This document shows, piece by piece, positions 7,624-15,403 of a stretch of DNA of 16,092 nt. The translations under genes were made by a program, and so were the position numbers. Position 1 is the first letter of the stretch; every line of letters starts with the position of its first letter. The stretch covers positions 1 to 16,092 of the forward strand of contig DUJJ01000082.1 in assembly GCA_013329865.1 (NCBI GenBank). The letters are read 5' to 3'. This DNA is from Candidatus Poseidoniaceae archaeon. Its GTDB lineage: Archaea > Thermoplasmatota > Poseidoniia > Poseidoniales > Poseidoniaceae. The notes under the pieces were generated by a model. That model saw nothing but the letters and a program-made list of their open reading frames with translations, was not told the DNA's origin and did no database searches.

Positions 7624-8103
7624 CTATATACCTAACTCTTCGATCACTTTGTCGACATGTCCCTTGGTTCTAACGCCGTAGCCTACCCATTTGAGGTTAC
7701 CATCACTACCGATGACGAAAGTGGACCTTGATGTCCCCATGTAGGTTTTCCCATACATGCTTTTTTCTCGCCAGGTGCCATATGTTTGGTGCAGAGTCAC
7801 ATCCTCATCCATCAAAAGGGGAAAATTCAGTTCTTGTTTGTTAATGAAGTTCTCATGTGATTTTGCGGAATCCTTCGACACACCCAGCACCACATAATCG
7901 CCGCCATTCAAGCGGGCCATTGAGTCTCTAAAATCACAGGCTTGTGTGGTGCATCCTGAAGTGGAATCTTTAGGGTAGAAATACAGAATTACGGACTTGC
8001 CGTCTTGCATGTAAGCTTCCAATGAGTGTGAATTACCCTTGGAATCCACGCAGTCAAATCTCGGTGCAGGCTGGCCAACTTCTAGGTTTATGATTTCGTC
8101 CAT
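7624..8103 (-). CDS. bcp: Peroxiredoxin PrxQ/Bcp
   Basis: This complete 159-residue protein is a thioredoxin-fold peroxidase of the PrxQ/Bcp group. The active-site segment YFYPKDSTSGCTTQACDFRD (41-60) holds the peroxidatic Cys51 and, five residues on, the resolving Cys56, the spacing typical of the atypical two-cysteine PrxQ type. TSRSTFVIGSDG (123-134) supplies the conserved arginine. The usual motif has TPGCT; here it is TSGCT, with Ser replacing the proline. It reduces hydrogen peroxide and organic hydroperoxides, with electrons from a thioredoxin-like donor not present here. It is first in a three-gene minus-strand operon (acyltransferase four bases on, then the flavin-reductase-like gene). 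Its promoter must lie in the gap up to 8313, shared with the divergent archaellum-linked unit; no clear TATA box could be chosen. Confidence 0.93.
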   Translation of the reverse strand: MDEIINLEVGQPAPRFDCVDSKGNSHSLEAYMQDGKSVILYFYPKDSTSGCTTQACDFRDSMARLNGGDYVVLGVSKDSAKSHENFINKQELNFPLLMDEDVTLHQTYGTWREKSMYGKTYMGTSRSTFVIGSDGNLKWVGYGVRTKGHVDKVIEELGI

Positions 8104-8313
8104 GACGGGAATTATGAAACATTATTGATGAATTGTTGCATTGTCGCACGGTTAGATTTTTGCCGATAAAAACTGCCCAAGATTTTGATAAAGGTAAAGG
8201 AAAAAGCCGCGGTATGCATTAGTTATGCATATTAAATGATTTTCTATTCATATTGACTAGACAACCACCCAGTAACCGATTCTTTGAATAACTGCCTTGT
8301 ACGTCCACAACTT
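8104..8313. other. Divergent intergenic regulatory region
   Basis: This 210-base gap separates bcp (minus) from the long archaellum-linked unit (plus), and no coding frame or RNA gene is recognisable in it. It has a purine-rich stretch (8181-8207), the paired TATGCAT boxes at 8213-8230, and several AT-rich candidates for TATA boxes: ATATTAAAT at about 8230, TTCATATTG at about 8247 and TTTGAATAA at about 8283. The last is about 27 bases before ATG 8314 and would give a leaderless transcript. I cannot choose between them from sequence alone. Confidence 0.6.
8213..8231. promoter_or_regulatory. Candidate operator: two TATGCAT boxes one helical turn apart
   Basis: TATGCAT occurs at 8213-8219 and again at 8224-8230, the starts 11 bases apart. 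Each contains the palindrome ATGCAT, so the pair reads as both a direct and a near-inverted repeat on one face of the helix. An AT-rich TATA-like stretch follows directly. It is a plausible binding site for a dimeric regulator controlling the archaellum unit, bcp, or both. Confidence 0.4.
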
Positions 8314-8754
8314 ATGGTAGGGCTACGTCTGTCTCGTCGAGCCCGTAAATTCCTCAAAAAGATTCAGCGCGCTCCCGGCAAGTATGAACTGCAAGAAACG
8401 GCCTCGACCATTCAAGCAGAACTCGACAAGCGCCTGATTTCCTACGATGAAGCGCTCACATTGGGTAACATCATCCAGCATCGAGCAGATCAGTTCGTCG
8501 ATGATGATACAATCGTCTATGCGATTTCAGACCGCGATGCTTATCGCAGAACGTTGGAATTGTACCTGCGCGATGCATTGTTGAGTAAAACTGAGCAACT
8601 ACTGTTGTGGGAAGAACGTCGTCGATTGGGTATCAGTGACCGCGATCATGAACGTCTGTTAGAGCAATTGCTGGCCCAGTGGAAAAAGCAGGGCAAGCGA
8701 GTCAATATCGATAGTTTCGAAGCCCCTAACGATGGAGGTGGTGTCTCTGCATAA
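8314..8754 (+). CDS. Helical protein of unknown function, first gene of archaellum-linked unit
   Basis: I do not recognise this 146-residue protein. The frame is open from a TTG at 8284, but ATG 8314 is the natural start; no SD motif precedes it, so it may be leaderless. It has a strongly basic N-terminus (VGLRLSRRARKFLKK, residues 2-16) and is otherwise predicted helical. A segment SKTEQLLLWEERRRLGISD (91-109) followed by HERLLEQLL resembles the helical ELxxLRxxLGISxEEHxxLL pattern seen in many small regulatory or scaffold regions. There is no signal peptide, membrane helix or cysteine, so it should be cytosolic. The basic start could contact membrane or nucleic acid. Its end overlaps the start of the 1628-residue gene by 8 to 23 bases depending on which start is used, so the two are translationally coupled. 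It is a candidate cytosolic partner or regulator of the genes that follow. Confidence 0.7.
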   Translation: MVGLRLSRRARKFLKKIQRAPGKYELQETASTIQAELDKRLISYDEALTLGNIIQHRADQFVDDDTIVYAISDRDAYRRTLELYLRDALLSKTEQLLLWEERRRLGISDRDHERLLEQLLAQWKKQGKRVNIDSFEAPNDGGGVSA

Positions 8755-11700
8755 TCGCACTAAAACCTCGATTGCATTGGTAATGTTGGCGATGTTCATC
8801 CTGCCCATTGCGACACCACTCAGCTCTGCTGGCAACGGCACATCGGCCAGAAGCAATCCAGATTTTCTAGTTACAAATTTCGTTCTTGATGGTGCTGGTT
8901 CAATACAAAGCGGTTCAGAAATATTTGTTGAGAACGCAACCCATACCGCCAACATATACATAGCTAATATTGGCGCTGCAAGCGGCAGCGTGGTGGTATC
9001 ACTCTACCACCAAGGTTCGCCAACCTCAAACAGGGTATTGGTTGATTCATTCGTTGTCGACTCTCTTGGTTCACAACAATCATACGGCCCGATATTAATC
9101 AGTTGGACTGCCTCTCCAGGAAACGGTCAAGTGTTGTTTGCTGAGACCTTCTCAACCGATGATTCGAGGCCGGGTAACAATCAACAGACGCTCCATTTTG
9201 ACGTGAGAAGTTTCCCCCGATACAACAAGGGTGACGTTCTATCAAGTTCACTCCCAACACCCGCACCGGGTAACTCGGTTGCAGTGGTTCCGTCCGGACC
9301 AGTCACATTCAGCGCAGTGGTTGAAAACCAGGGAGTTCAAGACATTGATGCACGCCTGAAGTTAACTTTCGTGGACTCTAGTGACCCAACGAATATCGTT
9401 GTTGAAGAAGATTCATCTACAACATTTAATGTTCCAAAAGGCTCGCTAAAGATTGCCCCCACCAGTGTTCAAGTCGATTATACAATGAATACTCAGTTGA
9501 GCGCTGGTGTTTGGTCACTGACTGCAGAGGTCCTCTTTACCGGACAAAGCGGTTACAGCGAATTAGTGGAGTTCGGTAGTGTTGACGTGAGGTTCTCAGA
9601 TTTTGCTGCAACCCTCTCGACTCCCGCTGATAGAACTACTCAACCCGGTCTCTCTACCACACTAAATTACTGGTTGACCATGACCGGCGCTATGGATGAC
9701 AGTTATACTCTGTCGGTGTCATCAATTGCCGGCTGGGCGACGTTGGTATCGACAACTCCAACCAGTATATTCTCGAACGGCCACGTTGAAAATTTGCAGG
9801 TAATTGTTGACGTTCCTGCAGACGCCTCGAGCTCTGCAGTTGATGCAGTCACGCTTACTCTAACCTCTGTTAACGACCCAAGCGTGCCGACATATACTCT
9901 ATCTGTTACAACTTACGTTTTTGCTGGAGAATCATATGTTGCTAAGTTGAATATGCCGACTGGCCCAATAAAAGCAACCCCCGGGGAAGAAATTGGCTTT
10001 GTTGGCACGATTGAGAATCAAGGCAACAGAGATGGCTCATATGACTTGTATGCTGGAGTTTCTACTGCTAACAGCCGATGGAGCGTAAGGCTTGGGGCCT
10101 CTAACACTGGCATAGTAAATGTCTCTGAAGTTGCTAATTTCTCTGTTTACATTACTGTTCCTAAAATTCAGATGCCGTTAGATAGTGCTGACCACAATGG
10201 AGCAGGCGACATCCTAACCGTTTGGGTGCAAGCCATACCAACCAAAGGCGGAATCCCAACAATGGCAAATACCACTGTTGAGGTTGTCCCGGCAGTTGTT
10301 ATCGACCCCGGACTAGAAGAGCAGACCATCGACCTTACCGTTGCGGAAGTGATTGCAGCCAAGAACGGCGAAGGTTTAACCAAACACTTCCCACTAAACA
10401 TCGAGTTACGACACAATCTTGACAACTCATTTAGCACTACTACTGTGGACGGGGTAATCAGTGTTGGTAATCTCTCATTCACTCCGCTAAATAATGGTGG
10501 ATACAACGAAGTCAACAGGTGGAATACTTCAATTACTAATGAGTCGTTGTTCGGCATGTTGCTTGGCACAACTAAGATGGGCACTTTAGGGGTAGATACA
10601 CCGGACCAAGATTATCCTCTGGCCGGTACCATGCGCATACCGGTCACGACATCGATTCCAATACCTCCGACCATCCCAGATGTTCAAACGGCAACCGTAA
10701 CCCGCAATATCACCATTAACATCCCTGCTGTGCAAGGTGTTGACATTATTGACAAAGGGCCATTTGATGTTCCATTAGCAGAACCAACCTCAGTCGGTCT
10801 TGCCCTAGAGAATACGGGTAATGACTTAGCATCTTATCGCTTGTCTGTCATCGATGACTTGCCTGAGGGATGGATTGCTTCGGTCAATACTACCACGGCC
10901 ACCAATGATCAAATAACCGACCTTGAAGCCGACGTTGCCGACGATCCAAGTGAAGGTAACTCTCACATACGGTATTTCGAACTACAAGTGACAACCGATA
11001 ATACTACTCCAGCAAACTCCTTGGTTGATGTCGACATAAAAATCGAAGATAGTGATACAGGCATAATTGTCGATGTCATACCGGTAACTGTCAGAGTCGG
11101 CCCTTCAATAGGACTATCCCTGTCACCGGCAACACAAACTGTCAACATCAACACCTTGCTGGAAGAGACACCAATAACTCGTGTTTTCATTACCAACACA
11201 GGAAATACCCCAACGGTCTACTCGGTGTGGCTGGACGATTCGGACTCAGGTGCTGTTGACTTTTACCTTGAAAGTCCCACAGAGATACTCATCGCTCCGG
11301 GTTATACCGATTCGGTAAAAGTGCGACTTGCATCTAGTATCGATGCAGATTCAACCGGTTTGTATCGAGCCTTAGTGTATGTATCAGCAGGTGATGAGGT
11401 GAATGAAAGTGCCGAGATCATCGGTAACGTTAGCGAGCAGAGTGACCTTAGAATCGACGCGCCGAGCCAGATTGGCGTATTGCCAGGGGAAGAGCAAGTA
11501 GTAGATTTCACCGTGATTAATTCAGGAAACCTACAAGAAACCTTCAATGTCGACGTGGCGGTAGATACTGGATGGACCGTGGTCCCCCAGAGTCAACAAA
11601 TGACTCTATCGATGGACGAGGAAAACCCGGGTAGTGTTACTGTTACAGTGCCGGAACTAGCTCAAGGTGGCTCATTGAGTGACGGGTCAATTCATAACTT

Positions 11701-13618
11701 AACAATCAGCTTGGTTGACCAAGAAACCGGGCTTCCGGTTACCATTGCAACAGTTAGATTAGTTATTTCGCCGATGTTTATTCTCGATATTGTAGAGTGG
11801 ACTGATGAAATGGAATTCCACAAGGGCTCTAATCGAACATTTAGTGCCACAGTTGCAAATATGGGTAATAGAGATGTAACTGTAGATCTGACCTACCAAA
11901 TTAACCGACCGGGTGATGTCGTACCCACCGGTGAATGGGTAGTTGGAGATAACAAACCAACCAGTTTGACTTTACCCGTTGGGCAAAATGTTACTTTTGT
12001 ATTTACCGTAACTGCGTTCGAGAATGAACCCTATCTTGACCTGAACGCATCGCTTGTGCTTCAATTAACACCACGCGATGCTGATGTTGATGGAGTTGGT
12101 TATCTAAATTCAACTTTAGTAATGTCAAGGTTCTTCGCGTTTGAAGAAATAGGTCTACAGCCCGACGAAGGGGATGGGCCAATGGAAACCTCAATTATCT
12201 ATTCACACATTCCAATTGGTGCCTCAAGTAGCGCTTCGTATGAACTTGAGTTGTGCCGTGCTGAGAGGTTGTATGATTTCGAGGCAGAAGGGCTGGATGA
12301 CGCGCTTTATCCATGGGAGTTCACGATTATTTTGGGTGACCAGCAAATACCTCTTTCATTGAATCCCGTTGGATGCGGTGACGGTTCAGCCGGTGAGGAA
12401 TACAGAATTCAATTGCCATCGAGAAACCCATGGGTTACTACCGATCCAATCGAATTCTTGGTAGACGCTCCCAATCGGCCAAATATCATCACTGGCGACG
12501 GTTGGGATTTGACTTTTAGGCTATTCCATGAGACAGAGAATTTAGGATATACCGTCTTTGAAGAAGAGACATTTACATTCAAATTAGATGTATTTGCTGA
12601 CCCAAGCGTTGATGAAATTTGGGTCAGTTCTGGCACTTTAGAAGAAGGCACCGATGCCACAATCAGTTCGAGGATTCGCAACGAGGGTACCGCTCAAGCA
12701 TTATTTTTCCTAGCCGCATTAGAGTGTTCAGGTTCGACGGTTCACACTGATGATCATGCGGTGCCACTGCTCGGACCTAATGAGGAGATTACCTTAGAAT
12801 GGCAAATTACCTCTGATACTATCGATTGGTGGCGACAATCTATCGACGGAACTTGTGTGGTCACTCTCGATGCAAGTATGGCTGAGAAAAATGTCATTGG
12901 CAACGACGTCAAAATCTACAAAGATGAAGTTTATTCATGGTCACCTGGACAATCATCATCATTTGTTGCCTTTATCATATTCGGTTTACTATCGCTGGTC
13001 CTGGCTCGCTTGAATGGTCAAAACGAGAAATTTAGATTATTTTCAACTTATTCAGGAATTTTGGCATTTGGTTTCGCTTTCCACCTATTCAATATCGTCT
13101 ACTGGGGACCTGCAGTATTACTCATCGCAGCGTTGTGGCTATGGCGCATGACTTGGATGAGTACTGATGAATTCCGATTAATTCACGAAGATTATCAGCG
13201 GGCAAGAAAGGGAGTCTCGACCCTCTATGCGGACCACTTCCAAGCGCTGGCCGACAGCAGGCGACAATTACGAATCATCCTAGCACTCCCAGTGTTTGGT
13301 TTGCTCGGAGTCGTATTAGGCATTCCACCACAAATCGATACCAGTCAAAATAACCTGCTTTCTATTGCTGCATATGTTCTAGTATTGTCATTAGGAGTAT
13401 CAATACTAGTCCGCAGAGCAGATACGATGTATGGCGCGCTCTATGGACGCTTGACCGACATTGAAGTAAAGGCAATCCGCATCGAAAGAGATTTATCGGA
13501 CCCTGCACGATTATTAAATGACTTAGCGAACGACGGGATAAATCTGGACGCAATTTTTGACGATCTTCAATCCGGCGTAGACTTGGCCACAGAAGAGGAG
13601 GTGAGTGATGATGTCTGA
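8732..13618 (+). CDS. Giant secreted multi-Ig-domain protein with five membrane helices
   Basis: This 1628-residue protein (numbered from ATG 8732) is not a recognised named gene. An N-terminal signal peptide (basic HNRTKTS, hydrophobic 14-30, then SSAG) starts it. Next come about nine beta-sandwich units of the CARDB/NEW3 type, each marked by a strand ending in ENQG, NTGN, NSGN, NMGN or NEG (near residues 80, 200, 318, 430, 695, 823, 932, 1045 and 1318). N-glycosylation sequons are frequent throughout. The C-terminal part has about five membrane helices (near 1410-1427, 1438-1456, 1459-1474, 1515-1531, 1541-1560), a 39-residue charged loop (1476-1514) and a 68-residue tail. By the positive-inside pattern, loop and tail are cytosolic and the Ig domains are outside. 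This suits an envelope scaffold or anchor. The gene overlaps both neighbours and leads into the archaellins. The start is uncertain: ATG 8732, GTG 8741 or CTG 8747. Confidence 0.8.
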   Translation: MEVVSLHNRTKTSIALVMLAMFILPIATPLSSAGNGTSARSNPDFLVTNFVLDGAGSIQSGSEIFVENATHTANIYIANIGAASGSVVVSLYHQGSPTSNRVLVDSFVVDSLGSQQSYGPILISWTASPGNGQVLFAETFSTDDSRPGNNQQTLHFDVRSFPRYNKGDVLSSSLPTPAPGNSVAVVPSGPVTFSAVVENQGVQDIDARLKLTFVDSSDPTNIVVEEDSSTTFNVPKGSLKIAPTSVQVDYTMNTQLSAGVWSLTAEVLFTGQSGYSELVEFGSVDVRFSDFAATLSTPADRTTQPGLSTTLNYWLTMTGAMDDSYTLSVSSIAGWATLVSTTPTSIFSNGHVENLQVIVDVPADASSSAVDAVTLTLTSVNDPSVPTYTLSVTTYVFAGESYVAKLNMPTGPIKATPGEEIGFVGTIENQGNRDGSYDLYAGVSTANSRWSVRLGASNTGIVNVSEVANFSVYITVPKIQMPLDSADHNGAGDILTVWVQAIPTKGGIPTMANTTVEVVPAVVIDPGLEEQTIDLTVAEVIAAKNGEGLTKHFPLNIELRHNLDNSFSTTTVDGVISVGNLSFTPLNNGGYNEVNRWNTSITNESLFGMLLGTTKMGTLGVDTPDQDYPLAGTMRIPVTTSIPIPPTIPDVQTATVTRNITINIPAVQGVDIIDKGPFDVPLAEPTSVGLALENTGNDLASYRLSVIDDLPEGWIASVNTTTATNDQITDLEADVADDPSEGNSHIRYFELQVTTDNTTPANSLVDVDIKIEDSDTGIIVDVIPVTVRVGPSIGLSLSPATQTVNINTLLEETPITRVFITNTGNTPTVYSVWLDDSDSGAVDFYLESPTEILIAPGYTDSVKVRLASSIDADSTGLYRALVYVSAGDEVNESAEIIGNVSEQSDLRIDAPSQIGVLPGEEQVVDFTVINSGNLQETFNVDVAVDTGWTVVPQSQQMTLSMDEENPGSVTVTVPELAQGGSLSDGSIHNLTISLVDQETGLPVTIATVRLVISPMFILDIVEWTDEMEFHKGSNRTFSATVANMGNRDVTVDLTYQINRPGDVVPTGEWVVGDNKPTSLTLPVGQNVTFVFTVTAFENEPYLDLNASLVLQLTPRDADVDGVGYLNSTLVMSRFFAFEEIGLQPDEGDGPMETSIIYSHIPIGASSSASYELELCRAERLYDFEAEGLDDALYPWEFTIILGDQQIPLSLNPVGCGDGSAGEEYRIQLPSRNPWVTTDPIEFLVDAPNRPNIITGDGWDLTFRLFHETENLGYTVFEEETFTFKLDVFADPSVDEIWVSSGTLEEGTDATISSRIRNEGTAQALFFLAALECSGSTVHTDDHAVPLLGPNEEITLEWQITSDTIDWWRQSIDGTCVVTLDASMAEKNVIGNDVKIYKDEVYSWSPGQSSSFVAFIIFGLLSLVLARLNGQNEKFRLFSTYSGILAFGFAFHLFNIVYWGPAVLLIAALWLWRMTWMSTDEFRLIHEDYQRARKGVSTLYADHFQALADSRRQLRIILALPVFGLLGVVLGIPPQIDTSQNNLLSIAAYVLVLSLGVSILVRRADTMYGALYGRLTDIEVKAIRIERDLSDPARLLNDLANDGINLDAIFDDLQSGVDLATEEEVSDDV
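8734..8740 (+). promoter_or_regulatory. Strong Shine-Dalgarno site inside the start of the giant gene
   Basis: GGAGGTG matches seven bases of the archaeal 16S 3' end complement. It begins on the last base of ATG 8732, so it cannot serve that codon. Six bases later in frame is CTG at 8747, the same spacing range used at the other starts of this unit (GGAGGTG then 5-7 bases). It decides the start in favour of a non-ATG codon, or else acts in re-initiation. Confidence 0.55.
13597..13604 (+). promoter_or_regulatory. Ribosome-binding site for the 396-residue gene
   Basis: GGAGGTGA lies at the end of the giant gene. It is followed in frame by GTG 13605, ATG 13608 and ATG 13611. The last has a six- to seven-base spacing and is the best start; the second is possible. 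Confidence 0.7.
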
Positions 13619-14801
13619 TGATAAATCAGCAGATAGTGCAGAATTCGACCTTGATGACATTCTCGAGGATGATGTAGTCGAAGAGATAAGCGTCGATGAC
13701 ATTGAAATTGAGGATTCGTCGATAGATTCCGGCGATGACGATACCGGCTCTGGCGAATCTTTCCAAGATAAAGTCCGGGAGTATATGGAAGAGTTAGAAG
13801 ATGAAACCTTCCATGAACCGCCTGCTGTTGCTGATGAACAGCCTGAATTACCTGTTGAGGTAGAAGAGATTTCTGACAGTGTCGCAGCGACAGAGGAGAC
13901 CAAAGCAGAGGTCGAGCGCAGAATAATGAATGCGTCGGAAGAACTTGACTCTTTAGTTAGAGATGTTGTCCAACAAGATAGCAATTCTCTCGCAGCGACT
14001 GAAATTGACATTATGGAGGCTAAGAAATTCCTATCACTCCACAAACTGAGGCAGGCAAAATCTAGCGTCAGGAAGGCGGAAAAAGCCCTAGTGACTTTAG
14101 AAGAAGATGTGCTTTATCTGCGCCGCAGCATTGCCATGCTTCATCGTCTGTTAAAAGAAAAGAAGATTGATCGGATAGAAGCGGAAAACATCCTGCTTGG
14201 ATTAAGAAAAGCCACATCAGCCGCAGAAATTGGTGATGTTGGGCAGGCGGCAACCGAAATCGAGTTCCTAGTTGATGATTTGATTGGTGGTAATACCTCA
14301 ACACTTAACCCATTCTTCTTCCGTCACTTCTGGCTTGGTGTTGACACCCGTTGGCCGGCTGGTGGTGATACAGGTGTATTACTTATCAGGCTGATTAATG
14401 ATGGACCTATTGCTATGCCAGCAATGCGTCTATCACCACCAGTTCCTGTAGGCTGGAGCTCGATTCCATCATCTGTTGACCTGCCAATTATCGCACCCGG
14501 AGGAAATCTTCCACTGCGTTTCGACATAAAGTCAGAAGGCAGGTATGGAGCCGACGAAATACCACTATCCAGGAAGTTAGCGGTTTCAACTGCATATGAG
14601 ATGAGATCTGGTGAAATAATGGTCACTATTAGAGCACAAAATCGTTCCATGGAACCCCTGAGCGACATTTTACTCACGCCATGGCTGCCACCCGGCTATA
14701 CCACGGCAAAAGTTCCATTTGTGGAACGTCTTACCCCCGATGAGGTAGCGGTAATCAGAATGCCGCTTACCATCGACATGGGCACAGGAGGTAGTTCTTG
14801 A
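13611..14801 (+). CDS. Cytosolic acidic/helical/Ig-like protein of unknown function
   Basis: The 396-residue protein starts at ATG 13611 and is not recognised. Residues 1-90 are very acidic and low in complexity (DDILEDDVVEEISVDDIEIE, 15-34), suggesting a disordered or ion-binding arm. Residues about 92-225 are helical, with two TPR-like or coiled-coil helix pairs (AKKFLSLHKLRQAKSSVRKA and the ENILLGLRKATSAAEIGDVG region). From about 235 to the end the sequence is beta-rich with two Ig-like sandwich patterns (VLLIRLINDGPIAMPAMRL, APGGNLPLRFDI, then GEIMVTIRAQNRSMEPLSDI and LTPDEVAVIRMPL), like those of the giant protein. No signal peptide or membrane helix is visible, so Ig-like folds in the cytosol are unusual. 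It overlaps the giant gene by eight bases and the first archaellin by four. It may bridge the giant protein's cytosolic tail to the archaellum. Confidence 0.75.
   Translation: MSDDKSADSAEFDLDDILEDDVVEEISVDDIEIEDSSIDSGDDDTGSGESFQDKVREYMEELEDETFHEPPAVADEQPELPVEVEEISDSVAATEETKAEVERRIMNASEELDSLVRDVVQQDSNSLAATEIDIMEAKKFLSLHKLRQAKSSVRKAEKALVTLEEDVLYLRRSIAMLHRLLKEKKIDRIEAENILLGLRKATSAAEIGDVGQAATEIEFLVDDLIGGNTSTLNPFFFRHFWLGVDTRWPAGGDTGVLLIRLINDGPIAMPAMRLSPPVPVGWSSIPSSVDLPIIAPGGNLPLRFDIKSEGRYGADEIPLSRKLAVSTAYEMRSGEIMVTIRAQNRSMEPLSDILLTPWLPPGYTTAKVPFVERLTPDEVAVIRMPLTIDMGTGGSS
14786..14792 (+). promoter_or_regulatory. Ribosome-binding site for the first archaellin
   Basis: AGGAGGT sits at the end of the 396-residue gene, five bases before TTG 14798, whose last two bases are also the start of the preceding stop TGA. 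It supports a TTG start and a long leader peptide for the first archaellin. Confidence 0.6.
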
Positions 14802-15403
14802 GCCCAAATCATATTCCACCCGTAAAGCGGGAGGACGAGAAAAAAAATAAAATGGTGAAAAATATGAAAAGAAAAGAAATGAAGAACGAAAACAGCGATA
14901 ACCTTGCTGCAATGGGTATTGGTGCGATGATTGTATTCATCGCGCTTATCCTTGTAGCTGCGGTAGCATCAGCGGTCATCATACAGACTGCTGAAAAGTT
15001 GCAGCAGAACGCACAAAGCACTGGTGACCAAGCACAAGACCAAATGGCTTCCAAAGTCATGCCTCTGAGCATAGTCATCCAAACTGGTACATCTTTGAGG
15101 ATGACTTTTGAACTGGCTCCTGGGTCAGAAGCAATTGCTCCAGCAAATGTCGCGTTCAGCGTAGTTTGTGCTGCGGGAACCGATGCAGGGACCCTCAACG
15201 GTGCAGCGGCAGTATCCGCCAATGGTGGAGCAGGAGATTTGTTACCTGGACAAATATATCAGGTGACGCTAACAACTGATACATGTGTGACAACGAATCA
15301 AAACGTCAATCATTACCTAACTTTGGCAGCAGGTAACTCTGGTTTCACATACGAAGTTTTGAGTTACGGTGCAGACACAGCAGCTGGGACGGTGGTAGTG
15401 TGA
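14798..15403 (+). CDS. flaB: Archaellin (archaeal flagellin), first copy
   Basis: The 201-residue reading includes a class III signal peptide: the sequence around 35-60, NLAAMG then IGAMIVFIALILVAAVASAV, matches the archaellin N-terminus (G, then I-G-x-x-IVFIAxxLVAAVA), so the prepilin peptidase should cut after Gly40. The mature protein is about 161 residues with the N-terminal helix through KLQQNAQSTG, then a beta-rich outer domain with a Cys pair (C124 and C163). It assembles into the archaellum filament outside the cell. Start choice matters: the SD-supported TTG 14798 gives a 40-residue leader, whereas ATG 14867 or 14882, within an A-rich stretch, gives 18 or 12 residues, closer to the second copy. 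The stop overlaps the second archaellin start by four bases. Mature archaellins are often about 190-210 residues, so this one is compact. Confidence 0.92.
   Translation: MSPNHIPPVKREDEKKNKMVKNMKRKEMKNENSDNLAAMGIGAMIVFIALILVAAVASAVIIQTAEKLQQNAQSTGDQAQDQMASKVMPLSIVIQTGTSLRMTFELAPGSEAIAPANVAFSVVCAAGTDAGTLNGAAAVSANGGAGDLLPGQIYQVTLTTDTCVTTNQNVNHYLTLAAGNSGFTYEVLSYGADTAAGTVVV
14838..14870 (+). promoter_or_regulatory. A-rich stretch, possible internal promoter
   Basis: From the GAGAAAAAAAATAAAATGG segment onward the plus strand is mostly A. AAATAAAA at about 14844-14851 lies roughly 20 bases before ATG 14867, so it could act as an internal TATA box giving extra archaellin transcripts with a short leader. 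The alternative is that it merely codes for a lysine-rich leader peptide. Confidence 0.25.

Noticed and set aside
8284-8313. TTG start for the 146-residue protein
   Set aside because: No SD motif or conserved content supports the extra ten residues; ATG 8314 is simpler.
10168-10584. A 138-residue open frame on the minus strand inside the giant gene
   Set aside because: It lies wholly within a clearly coding frame, shows no recognisable domain, and has no SD or promoter context.
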